Assembly: GCA_035512695.1 (NCBI GenBank)
Contig: DATKDL010000152.1
Span: 1-8,508 of the forward strand
Origin: DATDOR01 sp035512695
Lineage (GTDB): Bacteria > Chloroflexota > Anaerolineae > Anaerolineales > JABWBV01
Length of the DNA stretch: 8,508 bases
Direction of reading: 5' to 3'
Position 1 is the stretch's first letter. Every line of letters starts with the position of its first letter. The position numbers and the translations under genes are program-made. Below, one piece after another: positions 1 to 6,476 of this stretch. The notes beneath the pieces were generated by a model. It was given only the letters and a program-made list of their open reading frames with translations, was not told the DNA's origin and did no database searches.

Positions 1-47
1 GCTGCGGCGCCGCCGCAGCGACCCCCAAAATCGCTCCATCAATTTTT
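1..47. repeat. Partial palindromic element in the rpsP leader (copy 1)
   Basis: Positions 1-9 and 11-19 are perfect inverted arms (GCTGCGGCG / CGCCGCAGC) around one base. They are followed by CCCCCAAAATCGC (22-34) and TCAATTT (39-45). Positions 7-45 align with 8166-8201 with a few mismatches and a 3-nt gap, so I treat both as copies of one element. In the second copy this sequence is the right arm of a hairpin. Here the matching left arm would lie just upstream of the window. A small TTGGA/TCCAA hairpin (46-60) follows and abuts the rpsP Shine-Dalgarno. The role is unknown; a leader RNA structure or a REP-like dispersed repeat are both possible. Confidence 0.5.
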
Positions 48-72
48 GGATCGGTTCCAAAGGAGACAACGG

Positions 73-960
73 ATGGTAAGAATTCGATTGCGAAGAGAAG
101 GGAAGAAAGGACAGCCCAGCTACCGGATTGTGGCCGCGGAGAAAGAAGCCCCTCGCAACGGGCGGTTCCTGGAGATCCTGGGCCATTACAACCCGCGCAC
201 GCAGCCGTCAACGATCTCGATCAAAGAGGATCGAGTCTACGATTGGATCAGCCGCGGCGCGCAGCCGAGCGACTCGGTCTGGCAGGTTTTCCGCCAGGCC
301 GGCACAGACGAGCGGATCAAACGCTTCAAAGCCGGCGAGGACGTCGAGACCCTGCTCGCGGAAGCGGCTGCAGCCCGTGCAGAGATTGACCCCCGTACAA
401 CCAGCGTGACCGCCCCGGCGAAAGCCCCTGCCACGAAACCCGCCCCGGCCAAGAAAGAAACCGCAGCGCAGAAGCCGGAAATGACAGTGGTTGAAGCCGA
501 AACGGAGCCTGAGGCCGCGTTGGAAGAAGTTGAAGCCGAGATGCCAGGCGAGGTTGAGACGGAGGAAGCGGCTGAAAACCCGGTCGAACCGGAGATGGCA
601 GCCGAGGCCGAAGCGGAAATGGAGCCGGAGACCGAACCCATGCCCGTAGCGGAAGCAGCCGAAGCCGAAGAAGCAGAAGCAGCCGAACCGGAAGCTGAAC
701 CAGAAGCCGCGGAGACGCCCGAAGCCGAGATCGAGCCCGCTGACCCGGCGGATGAGGACGGCAGCGAGCCGGATGCCGGCGAAGAAGAAGCCGGCGATGA
801 CGACGAAGAAGACGACGAAGAAGACGACGAAGAAGACGACGACGAAGACGACGACGATGACGACACCGACGACGACGCCGATGACGGCGACGATGCCGAT
901 GACGACGACGACACCGACGACGACACCGACGACGACGTCGTCGCGGACAAGGAAGCGTGA
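73..960 (+). CDS. rpsP: 30S ribosomal protein S16 with long acidic C-terminal tail
   Basis: S16 is a small-subunit protein that binds 16S rRNA in the body of the 30S particle and helps its assembly. Residues 1 to about 85 are a standard S16 domain: MVRIRLRREG start, YRIVAAEKEAPRNGRFLEI, GHYNP (37-41), then DRVYDWISRGAQPSDSV. I chose ATG 73 because AAAGGAG (59-65) lies 7 nt upstream and the protein then starts as S16 proteins do; the frame is open further upstream, but only to a TTG. The product is 295 residues, while ordinary bacterial S16 is about 80-100. Residues 86-105 continue as a helix-like segment, 112-134 form an Ala/Pro/Lys linker, and 135-292 contain no Lys or Arg. Residues 241-290 are 41/50 Asp or Glu. 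It is the first gene of an operon with khpA and rimM and overlaps khpA by 4 nt. The S16 identity is firm; the tail's function is unknown. Confidence 0.95.
   Translation: MVRIRLRREGKKGQPSYRIVAAEKEAPRNGRFLEILGHYNPRTQPSTISIKEDRVYDWISRGAQPSDSVWQVFRQAGTDERIKRFKAGEDVETLLAEAAAARAEIDPRTTSVTAPAKAPATKPAPAKKETAAQKPEMTVVEAETEPEAALEEVEAEMPGEVETEEAAENPVEPEMAAEAEAEMEPETEPMPVAEAAEAEEAEAAEPEAEPEAAETPEAEIEPADPADEDGSEPDAGEEEAGDDDEEDDEEDDEEDDDEDDDDDDTDDDADDGDDADDDDDTDDDTDDDVVADKEA
796..939 (+). repeat. GAC/GAA trinucleotide-type repeat tract inside rpsP
   Basis: This low-complexity tract encodes the Asp/Glu run of the S16 tail. It has three perfect tandem copies of GACGACGAAGAA (799-834), then GAC-rich units, and near the end DDDT-type 12-mers such as GACGACGACACC (916-927). 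All units are multiples of three, so gain or loss of a copy keeps the frame. The tract also makes long but meaningless open frames on the opposite strand (poly-Ser and poly-Arg proteins). Confidence 0.85.
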
Positions 961-1202
961 TTATCGTGCAGGATCTGATCGAACACATCGCCCGTTCCCT
1001 TGTGGACGACCCGACCCAGGTCAACGTCACTTCCTCCGAGCGCGGCACTTCCGTCCGTTTTTACCTCCAGGTTTCCAAGGAGGACATGGGCCGGGTGATC
1101 GGCCGCAACGGGCGCGTCGCAAATGCGATGCGGACCCTCCTGCGGGTCGCCGCAATCCGGCAGGACATGCGCGCAGAGCTGGACGTCGTCGATCCGTTCT
1201 GA
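957..1202 (+). CDS. khpA: KH-domain RNA-binding protein KhpA (YlqC family)
   Basis: This 81-residue protein is one KH domain. The RNA-binding GxxG loop is G49-R50-N51-G52 within RVIGRNGRVA (46-55), followed by the helix NAMRTLLRVAA. The length and the opening IIVQDLIEHIARSLVDDP fit the KhpA/YlqC family, which in Gram-positive bacteria pairs with KhpB and binds many RNAs, affecting cell division and envelope genes. The start is GTG 957, which overlaps the rpsP stop as GTGA; AAGGA (949-953) inside the end of rpsP is a close Shine-Dalgarno. The position between rpsP and rimM is the classical one. Its stop overlaps the rimM ATG by one base. No khpB is visible here. Confidence 0.92.
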   Translation: MIIVQDLIEHIARSLVDDPTQVNVTSSERGTSVRFYLQVSKEDMGRVIGRNGRVANAMRTLLRVAAIRQDMRAELDVVDPF

Positions 1203-1717
1203 TGGCAGGCCCCGATGGCCCGGACGACTTTATCGTCGTCGGCCGGATCGGGAGGCCGCACGGAGTCAAGGGGGAGGTGCGCCTCAAGATCCTGACGGAT
1301 TTCCCCGAACGACTGGTTGCCGGGAAGCAGGTCTACCTGGGGGAAAACAAGGCGCCGGTGACGATCCTGGGTCTGCGCGGCGCCGGCGACAGCCTCATCC
1401 TTTCGCTGGCAGGCGTGTCGGACCGCATTGAAGCGGGTCTGCTTCGAAGCACATTTGTTTACGTCCATCTCTCGGAGGTGCCCGATCTGCCGGAGGGAGA
1501 GTTTTATTCGCACGACCTGATCGGGCTCGAGGTGATCACGGAACTGGGGGAAACGCTCGGCCGGATCTCGGAAATCCTGTACACGGGCGCCAACGATGTC
1601 CTCGTCGTCGTGGGCGAGGGGGGCATCGAACGGCTGCTGCCGGCGATCGACGACGTGATCCTGTCGATCGACCTGGAGGCGAGCCGGGTCCTGGTCAGGT
1701 TGCTTCCGGGCTTGTAG
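1202..1717 (+). CDS. rimM: 16S rRNA processing/ribosome maturation factor RimM
   Basis: RimM binds ribosomal protein S19 and helps mature the head of the 30S subunit. The 171 residues match the usual family length. The N-terminal beta-barrel shows VGRIGRPHGVKGEVRL (13-28), the family signature. The C-terminal PRC-barrel shows EFYSHDLIGLEV (100-111), then GRISEILYTGANDVLVV (120-136), LLPAID (145-150) and the final LLPGL. ATG 1202 shares its A with the khpA stop (TGATG), and no Shine-Dalgarno is evident, so translation is probably coupled to khpA. The reading frame is open for about 450 nt upstream, but only because the GC-rich rpsP tail and khpA lack stops in that frame; the conserved signature fixes the start near 1202. 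In many bacteria trmD and rplS follow; here an intergenic region and dprA do. Confidence 0.95.
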   Translation: MAGPDGPDDFIVVGRIGRPHGVKGEVRLKILTDFPERLVAGKQVYLGENKAPVTILGLRGAGDSLILSLAGVSDRIEAGLLRSTFVYVHLSEVPDLPEGEFYSHDLIGLEVITELGETLGRISEILYTGANDVLVVVGEGGIERLLPAIDDVILSIDLEASRVLVRLLPGL

Positions 1718-1722
1718 TTTTT

Positions 1723-1758
1723 CCGGCTTCCTGCGCACCACGCAGCGTGCGCGGCCGG
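1723..1758 (+). other. Hairpin after rimM, not a canonical terminator
   Basis: CCGGC (1723-1727) pairs with GCCGG (1754-1758), and inside it GCGCAC (1733-1738) pairs with GTGCGC (1747-1752) around an 8-nt loop. The stem begins 5 nt after the rimM stop. No T run follows on either strand, so this may mark the transcript end or protect it, but it is not a standard intrinsic terminator. Confidence 0.35.
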
Positions 1759-1819
1759 ACCACCCCCCACCGCTGTCGGCTACAATCGGGGAAATTCGAA
1801 GATCGATCGCCGGTTGTCC

Positions 1820-1849
1820 TTGACATGTGAAAAAACGGTGTGGTATTCT
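1820..1849 (+). promoter_or_regulatory. Predicted sigma-70-type promoter for dprA-topA
   Basis: A perfect -35 box TTGACA (1820-1825) is followed after 18 bases by TATTCT (1844-1849), 4/6 to the -10 consensus. The start of transcription would fall near 1856, giving a leader of about 35 nt before the dprA ATG. It lies in the 173-bp gap after rimM, so dprA-topA would be a separate transcription unit from rpsP-khpA-rimM. Confidence 0.6.
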
Positions 1850-1873
1850 CCCCCCCGTTTTCCGGAAATCGAT

Positions 1874-1885
1874 CCACCCGGGTGG
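1874..1885. promoter_or_regulatory. 12-bp perfect palindrome over the dprA ribosome-binding site
   Basis: CCACCCGGGTGG is its own reverse complement and ends 5 nt before the dprA ATG. Its right half holds GGTGG, the only Shine-Dalgarno-like sequence for dprA. It also lies about 18-29 nt after the predicted transcription start. It could be a protein operator, or two mRNA halves could pair and hide the ribosome-binding site. Chance is possible at this GC content. Confidence 0.4.
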
Positions 1886-1890
1886 TTTAG

Positions 1891-2985
1891 ATGGCGGAAC
1901 ACACAAGACATTGGATCGGGTTCAACCTGATACGGGGGATCGGTCCGGCCCGGCTGCGGATCTTGTTGGACCATTTTGGAGATCTGGAACGCGCCTGGAT
2001 CGCGCCAAAGTCCGCGCTGCGGGCGGCCGGGCTCGGAGAGAAGCTCGCCGGAGAGGTCGTCCGGCACCGGATCGAGGTCGATCTCGATCGGGAATGGGAG
2101 CGGCTTGAACGGCTTCAGATCCGCACGCTGACATGGAGAGACGCCGCGTATCCTCGCAGACTGGCCGAGATCGACCAGCCGCCTCCCGTCCTGTACGTAC
2201 ACGGCCGGTTTGCGGAGGCGGATCTGTGGTCTGTTGCGATCGTGGGCACCCGGAAACCGACGGCCTACGGCCGGCGGGCGACCCAGGAGATGTCCGGATT
2301 TTTGGCGGAGAACGGAGTCTCCGTTGTCAGCGGGCTGGCGCGCGGGGTTGATACGGTTGCGCACCGGGCGGCGCTGAATGCCGGCGGGCGGACGATCGCC
2401 GTGCTCGGCAGCGGTCTCGACCGGGTTTACCCGTCCGAAAACGGCGGCCTGGTGGAAGAGATCGTCCGCCGCGACCTGGGTGCGGTGGTGAGCGACTACC
2501 CGCTCGGAACGCCGCCCGAGGGGCCCAACTTCCCGCCGCGCAACCGCATCATTTCCGGTCTGTCCCTCGCAACCGTCGTCGTAGAGGCGGGGATCAAGAG
2601 CGGCGCGCTGATCACGGCCCGGTTCGCCGTCGAGCAGGGCCGGGATGTCCTGGCCGTCCCGGGTAATATTTACGGGGATCAGAGCGCCGGTACAAACAGG
2701 CTGATCCGCGATGGCGCTCTTCCGTATCTAAAACCGGAAGATATCCTGGACGTGTTGGATTGGGCGCGAACCGTGCAGTATCCGGACCGGGTCCGCCCGG
2801 TCCCTGAAGTAGGGCTCGAACGCAGCCTGCACGAGAAGCTGGGCCGGGACGCAAAACATATCAATGAACTCAGCGCCGAGACGGGCGTCCCGATCGCCGA
2901 ACTTGCGGCCGCGCTGACCGTGATGGAATTGAAAGGTCTCGTCGAACAGGTCGGCGGGATGAACTTCGTATCCACTGGAGATTGA
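1891..2985 (+). CDS. dprA: DNA processing protein DprA (Smf)
   Basis: DprA binds incoming single-stranded DNA and loads RecA onto it during natural transformation; homologues also occur in bacteria not known to be competent. The 364 residues show the full three-part layout. A helix-hairpin-helix/SAM-like N-terminus has RGIGPARLRILLDHFG (15-30). The Rossmann-like core has VGTRKPTAYG (118-127), GLARGVD (148-154), GSGLDRVYP (173-181), FPPRNRIISGLS (214-225), SGALITA (237-243) and AVPG (255-258). A C-terminal winged helix follows (about 310-362). ATG 1891 is directly preceded by an in-frame TAG, so no upstream start is possible, and the N-terminal motif argues against a later one. It has its own predicted promoter and is followed by topA, a common bacterial gene pair. 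Confidence 0.95.
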   Translation: MAEHTRHWIGFNLIRGIGPARLRILLDHFGDLERAWIAPKSALRAAGLGEKLAGEVVRHRIEVDLDREWERLERLQIRTLTWRDAAYPRRLAEIDQPPPVLYVHGRFAEADLWSVAIVGTRKPTAYGRRATQEMSGFLAENGVSVVSGLARGVDTVAHRAALNAGGRTIAVLGSGLDRVYPSENGGLVEEIVRRDLGAVVSDYPLGTPPEGPNFPPRNRIISGLSLATVVVEAGIKSGALITARFAVEQGRDVLAVPGNIYGDQSAGTNRLIRDGALPYLKPEDILDVLDWARTVQYPDRVRPVPEVGLERSLHEKLGRDAKHINELSAETGVPIAELAAALTVMELKGLVEQVGGMNFVSTGD

Positions 2986-2987
2986 TC

Positions 2988-5312
2988 GTGGAAGCATATT
3001 GTGTCAAATGTAAAACCAAACGGGCGATCGAGGAACCGCAGCCCGTGTTTACCAAGAACGCTACACCGGCGACCCAGGGGAAGTGCGGGGTGTGCGGGAC
3101 GACGATGTTCCGGATGGGAAAGACCCCGGCGCATGAGACGATGGTACCGCCGGTCGTCGAAAGCCGGAAAACGAAACAAAAACCCCGGTCCGGCAAACTG
3201 GTGATCGTCGAATCGCCGGCCAAGGCCAGGACGATCGGCAAGTATCTCGGCCGCGATTACACCGTGCGAGCCTCGGTCGGGCATATCCGGGACCTGCTGC
3301 GCTCGCAGCTTTCGGTCGATGTCGAGAACGACTTCGAGCCGAAATACCGCGTCCCAAACGACAAGCGCGGCGTGGTCAAGGAACTCAAGAAGCTGGCCGA
3401 CCGCGCCAGGGAGATCTTCCTGGCAACTGATCCGGATCGCGAAGGCGAGGCCATCGCCTGGCATCTCAAGGCAGCCGTGGATATGGAAGACGACATCACG
3501 CACCGGGTCGTTTTCAACGAGATCACCCGGGATGCCGTGGTCGCGGCCTTCGAACACCCACGCGAGATCGATATGGACCTGGTCGACGCCCAACAGGCCC
3601 GGCGTGTGCTGGACCGGCTGGTCGGGTACAACCTCAGCCCGATCCTGTGGCGAAAAGTGCGCGGCCGGCTCTCGGCGGGACGGGTGCAATCGGTCGCGCT
3701 GCGGATTGTCGTTGACCGGGAGCGGGAGATCGACGATTTCATCCCGGAGGAGTATTGGACGGTCAACGCCGAATTGCGCGCCGATGCTGCCGACGCTTCC
3801 GACGCCGATCAGACCTACCTCGCCCGTCTGACCCGGATCGACAAAGAGAAGGTCGAGCTGGGAACCCGGGAAGAGGTGGATCCCATCCTGGAGGATATGG
3901 AGCGGGCCGAATACCGGATCAGCAAGATCAAGCGAGGGACCCGGCGCCGGAAACCGCAGGCGCCGTTCACGACCAGCACCCTCCAGCAGGAGGCCTCCAG
4001 CAGGCTCGGTTTCACGGCCCGCAAGACGATGGCCGTCGCCCAGCAGCTCTACGAAGGCCTGGACGTTGGAGAGGGCGCCGAAACCGGGCTGATCACCTAT
4101 ATGCGCACCGATTCGACCAACGTCTCCGAACTCGCACAGCTTGCCGCGCGCGAATTCGTATCCGGCCGGTACGGCGGCGGATATCTGCCGGATAAGCCGC
4201 CCGAATACAAGACCAGGGCGCGTTCGGCGCAGGAAGCGCACGAAGCGATCCGCCCGACGGTCGTCACCCGTGAACCAAAGACGCTGAAACCGCACCTGAC
4301 CCGCGACCAGCACCGGCTCTACACGTTGATCTGGCAGCGGTTCGTGGCCTCGCAGATGGCCCCGGCTGTTTACGACACGCTCACCATCCAGGTCACCGGG
4401 ACGACCGGCGATCACCGCTACCAGCTGCGCGCCGGCGGGTCCACGCTTAAATTCCCCGGATTTCTCGCAGTGTACGCCGATGTGGATGATCCCGATTCGG
4501 ATGATCCCAGGGAGAACGGTGCGAAGATCCCGGAGGGCCTGGTCGAAGGGCAGCGGCAGGACCTGGTCCGGTTGATTCCGGAGCAGCATTTCACCCAACC
4601 GCCGCCGCGCTTCTCCGAAGCCAGCCTGGTCAAAGCGCTGGAGGAAAACGGCATCGGCCGGCCATCGACCTATGCCCCGACTCTGTCCACACTCCAAAAC
4701 CGCAACTATGTCGATCGGGAAGGCCGGGCGCTGATACCGACCGAAACCGGGTTTGTCGTCAACGACCTCCTGGCGGAGTATTTCCCGAATATTCTCGACA
4801 TCGGTTTTACCGCCAGGATGGAGGAGCAGCTCGATAAGATCGCGGATGGGGATCGGAAGTGGGTCGAACCGATCCGTGAGTTTTACGGTCCCTTCTCCGA
4901 GCAGGTGGAAGTCGCGCTGCACGAAATGCCCGAGGTCCGGTCCGAACCGGAGCCTATCGGGCGGAAATGCCCGGAAACCGGACACGAGCTGGTCATCCGG
5001 TGGGGCCGGTTCGGAAAATTCATCAGCTGCAGCGGGTTCCCGGACTGCCGCTACACCGAACCCTGGCTCGAGAAGATCGGCGTCCTCTGTCCTGTGGACG
5101 GGGGTGACCTGGTCGAACGCAAGACCCGGCGCGGGCGCGTGTTCTACGGCTGCGAAAATTACCCGGGCTGCGAATTTACATCCTGGAAACGACCGCTCGC
5201 CGCGCCCTGCCCGAACTGCGGCGGTTTGCTGGTTGCGGCCAACCAGAAGCTCGCGCAGTGCATCAAATGCGAGAACCGCTATCCGCTGGAAGAAGTCCAG
5301 TCGGATCACTGA
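2988..5312 (+). CDS. topA: DNA topoisomerase I with N-terminal zinc-ribbon extension
   Basis: This type IA topoisomerase relaxes negative supercoils by transient cleavage of one strand. I chose GTG 2988 because GGAG (2977-2980), inside the end of dprA, lies 7 nt upstream; the in-frame TTG 2982 is too close to that site. The product is 774 residues. Residues 1-45 are a small four-Cys ribbon (C5, C8, C33, C36) that resembles the DUF5679 family, followed by a linker to about 68. The TOPRIM domain starts at KLVIVESPAKARTIGKYLG with E75 and the acidic motif DPDREGE (148-154). The active-site tyrosine is Y371 in TYMRTDS. The C-terminus has three Cys clusters: C661/C681/C687, C701/C722/C728 and the complete C741/C744/C758/C761. 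The first two lack the usual second Cys. An intrinsic terminator starts right after the stop. The family call is firm; the role of the N-terminal ribbon is unknown. Confidence 0.96.
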   Translation: MEAYCVKCKTKRAIEEPQPVFTKNATPATQGKCGVCGTTMFRMGKTPAHETMVPPVVESRKTKQKPRSGKLVIVESPAKARTIGKYLGRDYTVRASVGHIRDLLRSQLSVDVENDFEPKYRVPNDKRGVVKELKKLADRAREIFLATDPDREGEAIAWHLKAAVDMEDDITHRVVFNEITRDAVVAAFEHPREIDMDLVDAQQARRVLDRLVGYNLSPILWRKVRGRLSAGRVQSVALRIVVDREREIDDFIPEEYWTVNAELRADAADASDADQTYLARLTRIDKEKVELGTREEVDPILEDMERAEYRISKIKRGTRRRKPQAPFTTSTLQQEASSRLGFTARKTMAVAQQLYEGLDVGEGAETGLITYMRTDSTNVSELAQLAAREFVSGRYGGGYLPDKPPEYKTRARSAQEAHEAIRPTVVTREPKTLKPHLTRDQHRLYTLIWQRFVASQMAPAVYDTLTIQVTGTTGDHRYQLRAGGSTLKFPGFLAVYADVDDPDSDDPRENGAKIPEGLVEGQRQDLVRLIPEQHFTQPPPRFSEASLVKALEENGIGRPSTYAPTLSTLQNRNYVDREGRALIPTETGFVVNDLLAEYFPNILDIGFTARMEEQLDKIADGDRKWVEPIREFYGPFSEQVEVALHEMPEVRSEPEPIGRKCPETGHELVIRWGRFGKFISCSGFPDCRYTEPWLEKIGVLCPVDGGDLVERKTRRGRVFYGCENYPGCEFTSWKRPLAAPCPNCGGLLVAANQKLAQCIKCENRYPLEEVQSDH

Positions 5313-5354
5313 GCAAAAACGGGGCGGCCGGTTCACCGGTCGCCCCGTTTTTGC
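5313..5354 (+). terminator. Intrinsic terminator of topA
   Basis: GCAAAAACGGGGCG (5313-5326) pairs perfectly with CGCCCCGTTTTTGC (5341-5354). A CCGG/CCGG inner stem sits around a TTCA loop, with one G/T mismatch between the two stems. The T5 run closes the right arm, as in a standard rho-independent terminator. It begins at the base after the topA stop. Confidence 0.9.
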
Positions 5355-5366
5355 ATCGAATATTTG

Positions 5367-5395
5367 TTGCGGGATTATTCGGATTCATCTAAAAT
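5367..5395 (+). promoter_or_regulatory. Possible promoter of the two-TM membrane protein gene
   Basis: TAAAAT (5390-5395) is a good -10 box, with TTGCGG (5367-5372) 17 bases upstream as a weak -35 box. Transcription would start near 5402, about 36 nt before the ATG. The strong terminator just upstream makes a separate promoter likely. Confidence 0.45.
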
Positions 5396-5437
5396 GACTC
5401 AAGATTTCGAAACTTCGTGTGGATTTGGAGCCGCAAT

Positions 5438-6409
5438 ATGGAAAGGATGAAACCTAGATTTGACAGCCCGGTTGTTTCAATAGCCGCCGGCGTCGCGATC
5501 GGCTTGCTGTTGGGGCTGATCTGGGCATACGTGATCGCCCCGGTCGAATGGTCCGATGCGGCTCCGTCGCATATGCGAAGCGATCTGCAAGCGGATTATC
5601 TGCGGATGACGATCGACTCATTCACCCGTACAAACGATGTCACCACAGCCCAGCGCCGGTGGCTCGAACTCGGCACGGCCGGACCGCTCGCGCTGCAAGC
5701 GCTCGAAGCCAATCCCGGAAACCTGACGATCGTTGAAATCGAACTGTTCAGGGCGACGGTGATCGGCCCGCTGGGCGTCTCAGGGGAGCCGGTCGATGAA
5801 GACGGAAGCAGCCCGGTCTGGCTCTGGGTCCTTTGTCTCGGCCTCCTGGTGGTCGGGTTGGGCTTTTTGTTGACCTACCTGTTCCGGCGCGGACCGGTCG
5901 CCGACACTTCGGCTGCCATGCATGCCCAGGAAGCCACTCGCCAGGCCGAGCGGACCGATTACCTCTCGATGGGCGAATCGCAACCGATCTCGCAGTTCAT
6001 GACCACTTACATGCTCGGGGACGATCTTTTCGACGACTCGTTCAGCATCGACTCGGCTGCCGGCGAGTTCCTGGGTGAATGCGGCGTCGGGATCGCCGAG
6101 ACGGCTGGTCCGGGCGAGCCGAAGCGGGTCAATGCCTTCGAAGTCTGGCTGTTCGACAAGAACGATATCCAGACCGTCACCAAGGTCGTCATGAGCGAGA
6201 GTGCCTTCCACGATGTCACCACGCACGACCGCCTCTCCGCCAAGGGCGACCCGGTTCTCGCCGAGATCGACCGCCCGGTCGTCCTGGAAACCGCCAAGCT
6301 GCGGCTCTCCGCCCGCATCGTCGACCTGACCTACGGCGACGACCCGATGCTGCCGGAGAATTCGTATTTCAACCAGGTCACGATCGAACTCGCCATCTGG
6401 CCCAAATAG
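5438..6409 (+). CDS. Uncharacterised two-TM membrane protein
   Basis: I do not recognise a named family. The resemblance to uncharacterised Chloroflexota proteins is from memory and unchecked. ATG 5438 is preferred because TTGGAG ends 7 nt upstream; GTG 5417 and ATG 5447 are alternatives. The product is 323 residues. TM1 spans about 12-35 and TM2 about 127-149, followed by RR. Basic residues before TM1 and after TM2 suggest that both ends are cytoplasmic and a region of about 90 residues (36-126) is outside. That region looks helical, with a repeat-like TTAQRRWLELGTAGPLALQA. The cytoplasmic part (150-323) has an acidic stretch LGDDLFDDSFSID, then an apparent beta-rich domain with GEFLGECGVGIAE (209-221), FEVWLFDKNDIQTVTKVV (234-251) and a C-terminus ending in ELAIWPK. 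No enzymatic motif is visible. The gene is flanked by terminators and is monocistronic. Confidence 0.85.
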   Translation: MERMKPRFDSPVVSIAAGVAIGLLLGLIWAYVIAPVEWSDAAPSHMRSDLQADYLRMTIDSFTRTNDVTTAQRRWLELGTAGPLALQALEANPGNLTIVEIELFRATVIGPLGVSGEPVDEDGSSPVWLWVLCLGLLVVGLGFLLTYLFRRGPVADTSAAMHAQEATRQAERTDYLSMGESQPISQFMTTYMLGDDLFDDSFSIDSAAGEFLGECGVGIAETAGPGEPKRVNAFEVWLFDKNDIQTVTKVVMSESAFHDVTTHDRLSAKGDPVLAEIDRPVVLETAKLRLSARIVDLTYGDDPMLPENSYFNQVTIELAIWPK

Positions 6410-6476
6410 CAAAAAAGGGAATCGAAATGCGGGGGGCCTGGCTGGCCCCCCGCATTTCGATTCCCTTTTTTGCTAT
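6406..6476. terminator. Bidirectional terminator shared by the membrane protein gene and greA
   Basis: Positions 6406-6438 and 6444-6476 are a perfect 33-bp inverted repeat around a 5-nt loop (TGGCT). Each arm has an A6/T6 run outside a G6CC/GGC6 core, so either transcript ends as a GC-rich stem followed by U6. The arms include both convergent stop codons: TAG 6407-6409 on the + strand and the greA TAG (6473-6475) on the - strand. Confidence 0.95.

Noticed and set aside
237..1048. Poly-Ser and poly-Arg open frames on the - strand
   Set aside because: They are reverse readings of the Asp/Glu codon tract in rpsP, with no independent coding signal.
752..1201. The rimM frame is open upstream for 450 nt, which would fuse a Thr/Lys-rich segment to RimM, for example by frameshift in the rpsP tract
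   Set aside because: The Thr/Lys segment is the +1 reading of GAC/GAA repeats and then of khpA. There is no slippery site with a stimulator, and RimM has a normal start at TGATG.
1723..1758. Intrinsic terminator after rimM
   Set aside because: The hairpin is real, but no T run follows on either strand, so it is listed only as a hairpin.
2679..5336. An 885-codon open frame on the - strand across topA
   Set aside because: It is fully antisense to a clear topA and the end of dprA. The translation has no recognisable motif and is rich in Arg, Pro and Gly, as expected for the mirror frame of a GC-rich gene.
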